DNA from: Amycolatopsis sp. CA-230715
GTDB taxonomy: Bacteria; Actinomycetota; Actinomycetes; Mycobacteriales; Pseudonocardiaceae
Direction: 5' to 3'
Length of the DNA stretch: 64,000 nt
NCBI RefSeq assembly: GCF_018736145.1
Contig: NZ_CP059997.1
Coordinates: 7,625,501-7,689,500 of the forward strand
The position numbers and the translations under genes are program-made. A model generated the notes under the pieces. It saw only the letters and a program-made list of their open reading frames with translations, was not told where the DNA came from and searched no databases. Shown one piece after another: positions 15,448-23,852 of the stretch. The number at the start of each line of letters is the position of its first letter. Position 1 is the stretch's first letter.

Positions 15448-16937
15448 GGGACCACGAGTACTGGCTGGCCGCGGCGAAGGCGATCAGCCCCGAGACGCGG
15501 CCGTTCATCGGCGGCCGGTTCGCCGAGCCGAGGTCGGCGGAGACGTTCACGAGCACGTCGCCGCGCGATGGACGGGTGCTCGCCCAGGTCGCCGACGGCA
15601 GTGCCGAGGACATCGATCATGCCGTCCGCGCCGCGCGGGAGGCGTTCGAGGATGGGCGCTGGCGGGATCTTCCGCCCAAGGAGCGCAAGCGAATCCTCTT
15701 GCGCTGGGCCGAACTCATCGAGGAAAACGCCGAGGAGCTGGCACTGCTCGACACCCTGGAAATGGGCAAGCCGATCAGCGAAGCGCTGCGGGTCGACGTC
15801 GCGAAGACCGCGGAGACGATCGCCTGGTACGCCGAAGCGATCGACAAGACCTACGACGAGATAGCGCCCACTCCCGGTGACGCGCTCGCGCTGGTCACCA
15901 GGGAGCCGCTCGGTGTCGTCGGCGCGGTGGTGCCGTGGAACTACGCCCTGCTGATCGCTTCCTGGAAGCTCGGGCCCGCGCTCACGACGGGCAACTCCGT
16001 GGTGCTCAAGCCGGCGGAGCAGACTTCGCTCGCGGCGCTCGTGCTGGCCAGGCTCGCCTCGGAGGCCGGGCTCCCCGACGGCGTGCTGAACGTGGTGCCC
16101 GGTCAGGGCGAGGTCGCGGGGCAGGCGCTCGGCAGGCACGCGAGCGTCGACAAGATCGCGTTCACCGGATCGGCCGAGGTGGCCAGGATGTTCCAGGTCT
16201 ACGCGGGCGAGTCGAACGGCAAGCAGGTGGCGGTCGAGGCAGGGGGCAAGTCGCCCCAGCTCGTGCTGCCCGACGCCGATCTCTCCTCGGCGGCGACGGC
16301 GGTGGCCTGGGGGATCTTCTACAACGCCGGGCAGACCTGCAACGCCGGTTCGCGGGTGATCGTGCCCGCCGAGCTGAAGGACCGGCTGCTCGCGGAGATC
16401 GTCGACGTCACCACCCGGACCTTCCGGCTCGGCGACCCGCTCGACCCGTCGACCGTGCTGGGCCCGCTCGTGGACGAGGTGCAGCTCGAACGCGTGCTGT
16501 CCTATGTGGACATCGGAGTGGCCGAGGGTGCGAGCATCGCGCTCGGCGGTGCGCGCGTGCGGGAAGACGAGGGCGGCACGTACCTCGAACCGACCATTTT
16601 GGACGGTGTGCGGCCGGAATCGACCGTCGCGCGCGAAGAGATCTTCGGGCCGGTGCTGTCCGTGCTCAGCTACAGCGGCGACGTGGACGAGGGCGTCCGG
16701 ATCGCCAACGACAGCGACTACGGGCTCGTCGCCTCGGTGTGGACGCGCGATGTCGCGGTGGCACACCGGGTCGCGAAGCGGCTGCGCGCGGGCACCGTGT
16801 GGGTCAACACCTTCGACGCCAGCGACGTGATCACCCCGTTCGGTGGTGTCAAGGCGAGCGGCGCCGGGCGGGACAAGTCGCTGCACGCGCTCGACGCGTA
16901 CACCGCGCTCAAGACCACGTGGCTCGATCTCTCATGA
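15435..16937 (+). CDS. NAD(P)-dependent aldehyde dehydrogenase
   Basis: A 500-residue aldehyde dehydrogenase of usual length. Visible motifs are the cofactor region GVVGAVVPWNYALLIASWKL, the general-base glutamate in VEAGGKSPQ (more often ELGGKSP), the nucleophilic cysteine in NAGQTCNAGSR, and EEIFGPVLSV near the C-terminus. The GTG start at 15435 lies inside the 3' end of the dehydratase gene, and its stop overlaps the next start (ATGA), showing tight coupling. It oxidises an aldehyde made in the same pathway; the precise substrate is unknown. It resembles gamma-aminobutyraldehyde or betaine aldehyde dehydrogenases in general build. Confidence 0.9.
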   Translation: MADLRDHEYWLAAAKAISPETRPFIGGRFAEPRSAETFTSTSPRDGRVLAQVADGSAEDIDHAVRAAREAFEDGRWRDLPPKERKRILLRWAELIEENAEELALLDTLEMGKPISEALRVDVAKTAETIAWYAEAIDKTYDEIAPTPGDALALVTREPLGVVGAVVPWNYALLIASWKLGPALTTGNSVVLKPAEQTSLAALVLARLASEAGLPDGVLNVVPGQGEVAGQALGRHASVDKIAFTGSAEVARMFQVYAGESNGKQVAVEAGGKSPQLVLPDADLSSAATAVAWGIFYNAGQTCNAGSRVIVPAELKDRLLAEIVDVTTRTFRLGDPLDPSTVLGPLVDEVQLERVLSYVDIGVAEGASIALGGARVREDEGGTYLEPTILDGVRPESTVAREEIFGPVLSVLSYSGDVDEGVRIANDSDYGLVASVWTRDVAVAHRVAKRLRAGTVWVNTFDASDVITPFGGVKASGAGRDKSLHALDAYTALKTTWLDLS

Positions 16938-18082
16938 CCGTCGCGAGGTTCAGCGTCGAAGGCGGCGCCCGCGTCGAGTTCGGACCGGGCGTGCTCGCCG
17001 AGCTGCCCGATTTCGTCGCGGCACTGGGGAAAGCGCGGGCGTTCGTGGTCACCGATCGCGTGCTGCGCGCCACCGGGATCGTGGACAGGGTGGAAAAGGC
17101 GCTCACCCACGGCGGCATCGAACACGCGGTGTACGAGGACGTCGGCCCCAACCCGTCGACCGGGGAACTGGACCGGGGCGCGGCACGGCTGCGGGAGTTC
17201 GGCGACGCGGCGGTCGTAGCGCTCGGCGGCGGCTCGGCACTGGACGCGGCGAAGGGAATTTCCCTGCTGGCCGGGAATCCCGGTGCGGTGGCGGCCGATG
17301 CGGACTCGCTGTGGGACGCCGGTGCCGGGCTGCCGCTCGTCGCCGTGCCGACCACCGCGGGCACCGGTGCCGAAACGAACGGGTTCGGCGTGGTCGAGGA
17401 CACCTGCGCGCGCCGGAAGGTCTACATCGGACATTCGTCGGTCCGGCCAGCGGTGGCCGTGCTGGACCCGGAGCTGACGCTGGGGCTTCCCGCGCGGGTC
17501 ACCGCGTCGACCGGGATCGACGCGCTCGTCCACGGTATCGAGTCGCTGTCTTCTCGCGGGGCGACGACGTTTTCGACGGCCTACGCGGCACAAGCGATGG
17601 CACTGGTGAGCCGGTGGCTGCCGGTCGCCTACCGCGACGGCACCGATCTGGAGGCGCGCGCGAACATGCTGCTGGGCGCGCACCTCGCCGGGCGCGCGCT
17701 CACGTTGTCCGGGCTCGGCCTGGTGCACGGGATCGGGCACGCGCTCACCGCGCACACCGGCACCCCGCACGGCGTCGCGCTCGCCGCCGTGCTGGAGGAG
17801 GTGATGGTCTTCAACGCGCCCGCCGCGGACGCCGCCTACGAGCAGGCTGCCCGCGCGATGGGCGTGCCCTCCGCCGCCGGGGGATGGGCGGAGGCGGCGA
17901 TCGACGCCGTGCGGGCGATCTCGGGTGCGGTCGAGGTGAAGCGGCCGCTCCGCGAACTGGGCGCCGAACGCGACCGGCTCCCGATCATCGCCGCCGACGC
18001 GATCGCCGATCCCGTCACGAAGAACACCCCGCGCCCACCCGACGAAGCGGCCGTACTCGACCTCCTCCACGCCGCCTACTGA
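16934..18082 (+). CDS. iron-containing alcohol dehydrogenase
   Basis: A 382-residue group III (iron-dependent) alcohol dehydrogenase. It shows the GGGSALDAAKGISLLAG NAD-binding segment, the PTTAGTGAETN loop, and the metal-ligand helices STGIDALVHGIES and LGLVHGIGHALTAHTGTPHG with the expected Asp and His residues. The start overlaps the aldehyde dehydrogenase stop as ATGA. It is the last gene of the IclR-linked operon. Maleylacetate reductases share this fold, so reduction of a ring-cleavage product is possible, but the longer metal-site sequence favours an alcohol/aldehyde role. Confidence 0.88.
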   Translation: MTVARFSVEGGARVEFGPGVLAELPDFVAALGKARAFVVTDRVLRATGIVDRVEKALTHGGIEHAVYEDVGPNPSTGELDRGAARLREFGDAAVVALGGGSALDAAKGISLLAGNPGAVAADADSLWDAGAGLPLVAVPTTAGTGAETNGFGVVEDTCARRKVYIGHSSVRPAVAVLDPELTLGLPARVTASTGIDALVHGIESLSSRGATTFSTAYAAQAMALVSRWLPVAYRDGTDLEARANMLLGAHLAGRALTLSGLGLVHGIGHALTAHTGTPHGVALAAVLEEVMVFNAPAADAAYEQAARAMGVPSAAGGWAEAAIDAVRAISGAVEVKRPLRELGAERDRLPIIAADAIADPVTKNTPRPPDEAAVLDLLHAAY

Positions 18083-18097
18083 CCCACGGGCCCTCAT

Positions 18098-18114
18098 GCC
18101 CCGAAAGTGGCTTT
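18098..18114. repeat. left half of a split palindromic repeat (island left edge)
   Basis: The sequence gccccgaaagtggcttt matches the left arm of the palindromic repeat seen complete at 50197-50239 and 61550-61600, then diverges abruptly. The missing remainder, starting with the same cttt, is found at 28846-28876 beyond the recombinase-bearing region. Confidence 0.6.
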
Positions 18115-18167
18115 AGCCAGATTCTTACTTAGAGCGTGTCTCGTATGGGTTTTGTGGTTGGTGGTGC

Positions 18168-18539
18168 ATGATCTGTGCTGTGGTCGATGCGTTGTCTCGG
18201 CGGTTGGTGCCGGATGAGTTGTGGGCTCTGGTCGAGCCGTTGATCCCCTCGTTTGCGCCGCGTCCGCAGGGTGGTGGCAGGGCGCCAGTTGACGACCGGG
18301 CCGTGTTCACGGCGGTGGTGTACGTGCTGACTAGCGGGTGCGCGTGGCGGATGCTGCCACCGTCGTTCGGCGTCACGGTGCCGACCGCGCATCGACGGTT
18401 CACCGAATGGACCAAAGCCGGTCTATGGCCTCGACTGCACCGGGCCGTCCTGGACGAACTGGGCAGCCAAGGCGAGATCGACTGGTCACGGGCAGTCCTG
18501 GACGGAGCATCGGTTCGCGCGAAAAAAGGGGACCCATGA
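18168..18539 (+). CDS. IS5-family transposase, OrfA
   Basis: A 123-residue N-terminal part of the transposase: the helical LVPDELWALVEPLIPSF region, then the DDE catalytic-core start DWSRAVLDGASVRAKKG, containing the first catalytic Asp. It ends just after a run of six A residues (18522-18527). A -1 shift on that run would continue into OrfB and give a fused, full-length transposase of about 273 residues, as in other IS5-group elements that use programmed frameshifting. Confidence 0.85.
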   Translation: MICAVVDALSRRLVPDELWALVEPLIPSFAPRPQGGGRAPVDDRAVFTAVVYVLTSGCAWRMLPPSFGVTVPTAHRRFTEWTKAGLWPRLHRAVLDELGSQGEIDWSRAVLDGASVRAKKGDP

Positions 18540-18988
18540 CCGGCCCGAACCCGGTCGACCGCGGCAAGGCCGGATCGAAGATCCACGTCCTGTCCGACCG
18601 GGCGGGCCTGCCGCTGGCGGTCGCGGTATCTGCCGCGAACACCAACGACTCCTACACTCTCAAACCCTTGGTCATGGCGATCCCCGCGATCAAGTCCCGA
18701 CGCGGACCCCGCCGCCGCAAACCCAGCAAGCTGCACGCCGACAAGGCCTACGACCACACCGACCTACGGGACTGGGTCCGTGACCGCGGCATCGTCGTGC
18801 GCATCGCCCGCAAAGGCATCGAGTCCAGCAAGAAACTCGGCAAACACCGCTGGGTCATCGAACGATCCATCGCCTGGCTCTTCGGCTACCACCGGCTCGC
18901 CATCCGCTATGACCGCTACGCCAACCACTTCTGCGCCTTCCTCACCCTCGCCGCCACTCTCACCTGCTACAAGAAACTCGCCAAATGA
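18536..18988 (+). CDS. IS5-family transposase, OrfB (frameshift-fused part)
   Basis: A 150-residue C-terminal portion in the -1 frame: TGPNPVDRGKAGSKIHVLSD, the second catalytic Asp in LHADKAYDH, and the YREK-like region KHRWVIERSIAWLFGYHRLA with the catalytic Glu. Its own ATG overlaps the OrfA stop (ATGA), so it may be made both by reinitiation and by slippage at the A6 run. Residues needed for the DDE centre are all present, so the element may be active. Confidence 0.85.
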   Translation: MTGPNPVDRGKAGSKIHVLSDRAGLPLAVAVSAANTNDSYTLKPLVMAIPAIKSRRGPRRRKPSKLHADKAYDHTDLRDWVRDRGIVVRIARKGIESSKKLGKHRWVIERSIAWLFGYHRLAIRYDRYANHFCAFLTLAATLTCYKKLAK

Positions 18989-19037
18989 GACATGCTCTTA
19001 GGTTCCTTTGCCCATGACTGGAACCCGAGCGATAGAA

Positions 19038-19071
19038 AGCGCTGGACCTGCGGCTATGCGGGTCCAGCGCT
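19038..19071. terminator. strong hairpin, likely bidirectional terminator
   Basis: Perfect 11-bp arms agcgctggacc (19038-19048) and its complement (19061-19071), extended inward by further pairing, precede the recombinase gene. It would insulate the recombinase from upstream transcription. No clear U-run follows. Confidence 0.65.
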
Positions 19072-19150
19072 CCTCGTGCTGTTAGAGTTGATCTGCGTTT
19101 CGAAGGGTCCGATGGCGACCTGAACCCAGCGAGTGGCTGGGGGTTGTTTC

Positions 19151-20932
19151 ATGGGTAAGGCGTTGACTCGACGGCTGGCGAAGACTGCCTCGGGGCAGCT
19201 TCCGCCGTTGCGGGCTGTGATCTACGCGCGGGCGTCGAAGGACCGGAAGGGCCGACAGATGTCGGTCTCTTCCCAGGTCGTGGTCGGCCGAAGATTCTGC
19301 AAGGAGCACGGCATCACCGTGGTGGCTGTGCTGATCGATAACGATCTGTCGGCGTCGCGGTACGCGACCGAGGACCGACCGGAGTATCGGGAGGCTCTGC
19401 GGCTGCTGTCGACCAGTGAGGCGAATCTGCTGTGGACGTGGGAGAACTCGCGGGCGCAGCGTGAGCTGGGGTCGTTCGTGCGGTTGCGGAACATCTTGGT
19501 CGAGGTCGGTGGCTACTGGGCGTATGACGACCGGGTGTACGACATGAACGACTCGGACGACCGGATCGACACCGCGGAGGACGCGGTGGATTCCGAGCGT
19601 GAGTCGGAGAAGATCCGCAAGCGCACCCGGCGCGGGGTTGAGGCGCGGGCGATGGAGAGCTTGTGGCACGGCCCGGCGTCCTACGGGTACCGCAAGGTGT
19701 TCGACCCGCGCACGGGTGAGGCTCTGCGGATGGAGAAGGACCCGGCGACGTCGAAGGTGGTCAAACGGATCGTGGACCGGTTGATCCAGACCGGGAACGA
19801 GACCGAGGTCGCGGCCGCTCTTGACGCTGATGGTGTGCCGTGTCCGCGTGAGCAGCACTGGCGGGCGGATCACGTGCGCAAGCTGCACGTCTTCTCGCAG
19901 GACGAGGAGGGGTGGGCGAGGTTCACCGCCGCGCTGTTGCCCGAGCAGCTCGATTCGGTGCACGAGGCGCTGGCGCTGGCGAAGGAGCACAGTGCGTCGC
20001 AGGTGGCGCAGCGGCTCAACCGGGGGCAGTGGCCGCAGGCGTTGCCGGGGCGGTGGAACGCGGCGAAGGTCCGCAACATCGCGATGAACCCTGTGATCGC
20101 CGGGTACCGGGTGCACCGTGGCCAGATCATCGGCAAGGGGGTGTGGGAGCCGATCATCAAGGCTCGTAAGCACGCGGTGCTGCTGGCGCGGATCGGTGAT
20201 CCTGCCCGGTCGACGCGGAAGGACGGTATCCGGGTCAAATACCTGCTGTCGGGGATCATGCTGTGCGAGGTCTGCGAACGCGGCGTTGGCAGCAACGAGC
20301 GGGCTGGCCAGATGGTCTACCGGTGCCGCGATGGCCACCGGTCGCGGAACATGGCACGGACGGACGCCTTCGTGGTCGAAGCGGTGCTCGCTCGACTGGA
20401 GTCCGCGGACGCCGCCGAGCTGTTCCGGTTTCGTGGCAAGGAGAAAGACGCCACGAAGGCACTGGCCAAGGCCGCGGAGTTGCGCGCGCGCCTGGACGGG
20501 TTCACCGACCAAGCAGCAGAGGGGAATCTGACCCCGGAGCGACTGGCCAGGATTGAGGCGAAGTTGCTGCCGAAAATCGAGACAGCCGAGAAGCGCGCCA
20601 GCCAGATCATCGCGGCTCCGGCGGTGGCCGAACTGGTTGGCCCGCAGGCCCGGCAGGTGTGGGCGCGGATGTCGTTGACCCAGCAGCGTGAGGCATTGCG
20701 CCCGATCGTGCGGCCCCGCCTGGCCAAAGCCATCGGCGGTCGCAGCGCTTTCGACCCGTCCGCGATTCGGCTCTCGTGGCTGGGTGCCCCCGTGGCTGTG
20801 CCGGATTCCGAGCGGACGCGTCAGGACGAGGCGGGGCCGGTTGCCGAACTGAACCGACACGTGCCGGGAGTGGACGGGCCGGAAGTCGAGGTCTTCGAGC
20901 TCGACGAGTTCGAACTGGAAGACGCTGGCTAA
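19151..20932 (+). CDS. large serine recombinase / integrase
   Basis: A 593-residue serine recombinase. The N-terminal catalytic domain begins AVIYARASKDRKGRQMSVSS with the nucleophilic serine in ARASKD, followed by DLSASRYATEDRPEYREAL and the helix E region SEKIRKRTRRGVEA. Next come the recombinase domain (GPASYGYRKVFDPRTGE, about 170-290) and the zinc-ribbon domain with CEVCE and a later cysteine in YRCRDGH (about 385-410), then a coiled-coil-rich tail. This layout matches phage and ICE integrases. ATG 19151 is preferred; GTG 19133 is possible. It lies near the inferred left attachment edge, as expected for an integrase. Confidence 0.9.
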   Translation: MGKALTRRLAKTASGQLPPLRAVIYARASKDRKGRQMSVSSQVVVGRRFCKEHGITVVAVLIDNDLSASRYATEDRPEYREALRLLSTSEANLLWTWENSRAQRELGSFVRLRNILVEVGGYWAYDDRVYDMNDSDDRIDTAEDAVDSERESEKIRKRTRRGVEARAMESLWHGPASYGYRKVFDPRTGEALRMEKDPATSKVVKRIVDRLIQTGNETEVAAALDADGVPCPREQHWRADHVRKLHVFSQDEEGWARFTAALLPEQLDSVHEALALAKEHSASQVAQRLNRGQWPQALPGRWNAAKVRNIAMNPVIAGYRVHRGQIIGKGVWEPIIKARKHAVLLARIGDPARSTRKDGIRVKYLLSGIMLCEVCERGVGSNERAGQMVYRCRDGHRSRNMARTDAFVVEAVLARLESADAAELFRFRGKEKDATKALAKAAELRARLDGFTDQAAEGNLTPERLARIEAKLLPKIETAEKRASQIIAAPAVAELVGPQARQVWARMSLTQQREALRPIVRPRLAKAIGGRSAFDPSAIRLSWLGAPVAVPDSERTRQDEAGPVAELNRHVPGVDGPEVEVFELDEFELEDAG

Positions 20933-20941
20933 ACGCGAGCA

Positions 20942-20976
20942 AGGCCCCGGTACCACCCACGGTGGTACCGGGGCCT
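20942..20976. terminator. perfect 16-bp hairpin after the recombinase
   Basis: Arms aggccccggtaccacc (20942-20957) and its complement (20961-20976) with a 3-base loop begin ten bases after the recombinase stop. From here to 21251 no gene is recognised, only a weaker hairpin near 21031-21074. Confidence 0.85.
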
Positions 20977-21251
20977 GTCACCGTAGCGAGACTACCCAGG
21001 GCGGTGATGAGCGTCGGGCGTGAAGACGTGCTCCTCCGCAATAGCGAGTGTTCGGCGAACGCGCGCTATGCGGCAGAAGAGGATGCTCGCCTGGTGGTGG
21101 ATCGGCCCCGCCGGCGTGCCCATCCGAGAGCCGTGCCCGCACCGCCCCGGGGCTTTGCGCAGCGCCGGTCTGCCTGCACCTGGGAAGGCCGGGCCCGGCC
21201 GGCGCCAGGCCACTTGACAACACCCAGCACTTAACTGTGACTGATCTCAAT

Positions 21252-21265
21252 TGATACCAGTATCA
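21252..21265. promoter_or_regulatory. palindrome upstream of TetR gene, candidate operator
   Basis: TGATAC-CA-GTATCA is a perfect palindrome with a 2-bp spacer, placed 40 bp before the short leader ORF and 72 bp before the TetR start. Its AT-rich symmetric form in a GC-rich context suggests a binding site for the TetR protein just downstream. Confidence 0.5.
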
Positions 21266-21304
21266 CTTCGTGCGGTGGCTGACCGTGCGGAGTGTGGAGG
21301 AGCG

Positions 21305-21340
21305 ATGCCCCAACAGTTGCCGCCGCCGGAGCGGGCGTGA
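21305..21340 (+). CDS. possible 11-residue leader ORF coupled to TetR
   Basis: An ATG six bases after GGAGG opens a short frame encoding MPQQLPPPERA. Its TGA overlaps the preferred GTG start of the TetR gene (GTGA). The consecutive prolines could slow ribosomes. Expression is an inference; the ribosome-binding site and the overlap are the only evidence. Confidence 0.3.
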   Translation: MPQQLPPPERA

Positions 21341-21942
21341 CCGGCCGCGCGCCGGCCGGTCTTCGGGACCGGAAGAAAGCCAAGACGAAGGTGGCGATCC
21401 AAGAGGCGACGCTGCGACTGTTCGCCGAGCGGGGGTACGAGGCCACGACTGTGGAGCAGGTCACCCAGGCCGCGGGAGTGTCCCGTGCGACCTACTTCCG
21501 CTACTTCGCGAGCAAGGCCGACGTGGTGCTGTACGACGTGACCGACATGCTGCTGGTGGACGCGCTGCGCGCGCTTCCCTGTGGCCAGCACCCCGTCCGC
21601 GCCCTGCGGGAGGCCGCCCAGGTCGCGCAGGAGCAGCAGACCGCCCAGCGCAGGGACTCAGACCAGCAGCGCGAGTACCTCATGCGCACGGTGCCCGAAC
21701 TGCGCGCCAAGGTGCCCGAGCACATCCTCGCGGCGCTGCCGCTGCTGGCCGCTGTGATCGCCGAGCGCCACGGCCGCGACCTCGAGGACCTTGCCGTGCG
21801 CACGACCGCTGGCGCGATCATCGGCGTGGCGGTGGCGACCTGGACCGTGGTCGCCGACGATTTGTCCGAGGGCTTCGCCGAGCGGCACCTGGCCCTCGTC
21901 GACACCGCGCTCCAGCAACTCGAGGACGGCCTGCCCTTGTGA
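21337..21942 (+). CDS. TetR-family transcriptional regulator
   Basis: A 201-residue TetR regulator with the DNA-binding unit AIQEATLRLFAERGYEATTVEQ and GVSRATYFRYFASKADVV, followed by a helical C-terminal domain resembling the MftR-like group. GTG 21337 is favoured (GGAG six bases upstream); a GTG at 21292 would add 15 residues. It precedes the FAD monooxygenase by about 90 bp on the same strand, so it may control that gene and itself through the palindrome at 21252. Confidence 0.85.
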   Translation: MTGRAPAGLRDRKKAKTKVAIQEATLRLFAERGYEATTVEQVTQAAGVSRATYFRYFASKADVVLYDVTDMLLVDALRALPCGQHPVRALREAAQVAQEQQTAQRRDSDQQREYLMRTVPELRAKVPEHILAALPLLAAVIAERHGRDLEDLAVRTTAGAIIGVAVATWTVVADDLSEGFAERHLALVDTALQQLEDGLPL

Positions 21943-22031
21943 CGATGGCGAAGCGGCGCCACGCCGCGCTGCCGCCGACGACCGTGGGCGCCGCAAGTAT
22001 CGACAGGCTCGCTAAAGGAAGAAGAGGTCAG

Positions 22032-23270
22032 ATGCGAATCCTCATCTCAGGCGCCAGCATCGCCGGGCCGGCGCTGGCCTACTGGCTCACCCGGTACGGG
22101 CACAGCGTGACGGTGGTGGAGCGCGCACCCACGCCACGCAAGACCGGCGGCCACGCGGTCGATCTGTTCGGGCCAGCGATGGAAGTCGCGGAAAAGATGG
22201 GAGTGCTCCCGCGCGTGGCGGAGATGTCCACCGGGACCACCCGGCTGACCGTGCACCGCGAAGGCCGCCGGCGGCCGGTGACCATCGACCTGACCAAGAT
22301 CTTCGGCGCGGTGACCGACCGGCACGTCGAGATCATGCGCGACGATCTCAGCGAGATCTTCCACCACGCCACTCGCGACCACGTGGAATACGTCTTCGGC
22401 GACTCCATCACCGCCCTCGCCGACGACGGCCAGGTCTTCTTCGACAACGGGGCGGCACGCCGCTTCGACCTCGTGATCGGAGCCGATGGCCTCCACTCGA
22501 ACGTGCGGCGCCTGGTCTTCGGCCCGGAATCGGGCTTCAGCGCGTTCATCGGGGCGTACCTGGGGGTGCTGTCCGTGCCTGATTCCCCGCACCGGGCCGG
22601 CGAGCTCGTCGAACACCTCGGTGTGGGGCGCACCGCCGGAATGTATGGCGCTGGACGCCCCGGCGACGCGCGGGCGGTGTTCCTCTTCCGCAGCCGGCAC
22701 CAACTCGACTACCACCATCGGGACGTTTCGCGGCAGAAGCAGTTGCTGCGCGCGGCGTTCAGCGGCATGCACCCAGAGGTGGACGGCTGGCTCGACGAAC
22801 TGGACCACACCCCGGCGTTCTACTTCGACTCGATCACCCAACTGCGCATGGACACCTGGTCACGTGGCCGGGTGGCGCTGGTCGGCGACGCGGGCTACTG
22901 CCCCGGTCCAGCCGTCGGAGGCAGCACCAGCCTCGCCGTGCTCGGTGCCTATGTGCTGGCCGGTGAACTCGCCGTGGCCAACGGCGACCACGAACGCGCC
23001 TTCGCCGCCTACGAACGCGAGATGACACCCCTCGTGCTCGGCAGCCGTGCGTTCGCGCGCAACGCCGCGAAAAGACTCATCCCCAACTCCCGCCTCGGCA
23101 CCTGGGCCGTGCTGCGCGGCCTGCAACTGGTCTCCGCCCTGCCCACCGGCGCCAGCCGCGCCCTCGCCAAACTCAACGGCAAGGGCCTGCGACTACACGA
23201 CTCCATGGTCATCAAGGACTACCCGGCCCTCGCCAGCAACAGCACGAACACGAGCAAGACCAACCGCTGA
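22032..23270 (+). CDS. FAD-dependent monooxygenase (PHBH-fold, TetX/aromatic hydroxylase-like)
   Basis: A 412-residue group A flavoprotein monooxygenase. It has the N-terminal dinucleotide loop ILISGASIAGPALAYWL, the DG motif VIGADGLHSNVR near residue 155 and the GD motif RVALVGDAGYCPGPAVGG near residue 285. Enzymes of this type hydroxylate aromatic or polycyclic compounds using NAD(P)H, including inactivation of tetracycline or rifampicin by relatives. With a linked TetR regulator on an island it could be a detoxification gene, but the substrate is unknown. The last dozen residues are Asn/Thr/Ser-rich and look untemplated by the family. Confidence 0.87.
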   Translation: MRILISGASIAGPALAYWLTRYGHSVTVVERAPTPRKTGGHAVDLFGPAMEVAEKMGVLPRVAEMSTGTTRLTVHREGRRRPVTIDLTKIFGAVTDRHVEIMRDDLSEIFHHATRDHVEYVFGDSITALADDGQVFFDNGAARRFDLVIGADGLHSNVRRLVFGPESGFSAFIGAYLGVLSVPDSPHRAGELVEHLGVGRTAGMYGAGRPGDARAVFLFRSRHQLDYHHRDVSRQKQLLRAAFSGMHPEVDGWLDELDHTPAFYFDSITQLRMDTWSRGRVALVGDAGYCPGPAVGGSTSLAVLGAYVLAGELAVANGDHERAFAAYEREMTPLVLGSRAFARNAAKRLIPNSRLGTWAVLRGLQLVSALPTGASRALAKLNGKGLRLHDSMVIKDYPALASNSTNTSKTNR

Positions 23271-23348
23271 CAGGCCCCAGCCACGCTCCCCCGGCCCGGA
23301 AACCTCGGCGTCAGCCGCCTGCTCATCACTTGCGCCACGCTGCTGCTC

Positions 23349-23852
23349 ATGGCCGGGATGACGCTGCCAGCGGTCGGGCCGCGCTGGGAGCTGCGCCGCC
23401 ACGACCGTGCGCTAGAACCGCTGTGGCGCGATCTCACCGACTGGGCACCCGACTACCGGTTCAACCCACCCGAAGCCGCGGGCAAGCCGGATATCACCGA
23501 CCGAGTACGCAACCGGATCGTCGAGATCCGCGACGTCCTTTTCGAGCCCCTCCAGCCCCACCTGAATCCCGCCGTGGCCGAGGAAGCCCGCGACCTTGCC
23601 CGACGAAACCAGCTCGACGACGGACAAGCCGAAGCAGTCGCCCAAGCCGCTGTGATCGCCGTCGCGCTCGCCACCGCACGCCAGAACGCGCCAGTCGGAA
23701 ACTCCGGCCCGGTGAGCTTCACCGGCCCTGGCACCGACGACTACCGCGACGACGCAACCTGGCTCGCTACCGTGGCCACTGCCTACACCGAATCACCCAT
23801 CGTGAAAACCATCCTTGAGGAGACCACGCCCGATGCCGAGCCAGCCCACTAA
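23349..23852 (+). pseudogene. C-terminal remnant of a MAB_1171c/DUF6545-type membrane protein
   Basis: The frame is open from the stop of the monooxygenase (23270). Its first translated part, VSRLLITCATLLLMAGM, is the end of a transmembrane segment, followed by the soluble domain LEPLWRDLTDWAPDYRFNPP and NRIVEIRDVLFEPLQPHL. In intact actinobacterial homologues this domain follows about seven transmembrane helices in a protein near 380-400 residues. Here all but the last helix is missing, apparently replaced by the monooxygenase 3' end. An ATG at 23349 could still produce 167 residues. I regard it as a truncated gene, with moderate certainty about the family. Confidence 0.55.

Larger units (their letters stand above)
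18132..18997 (+). mobile_element. IS5-family insertion sequence (866 bp)
   Basis: The ends carry imperfect terminal inverted repeats: gagcgtgtctcgtatgg on the left and, inverted on the right, gagcatgtctcatttgg. A TTA target duplication flanks both ends (18129-18131 and 18998-19000). Two overlapping frames encode the transposase. The element sits 17 bp inside the inferred island edge. Confidence 0.9.
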
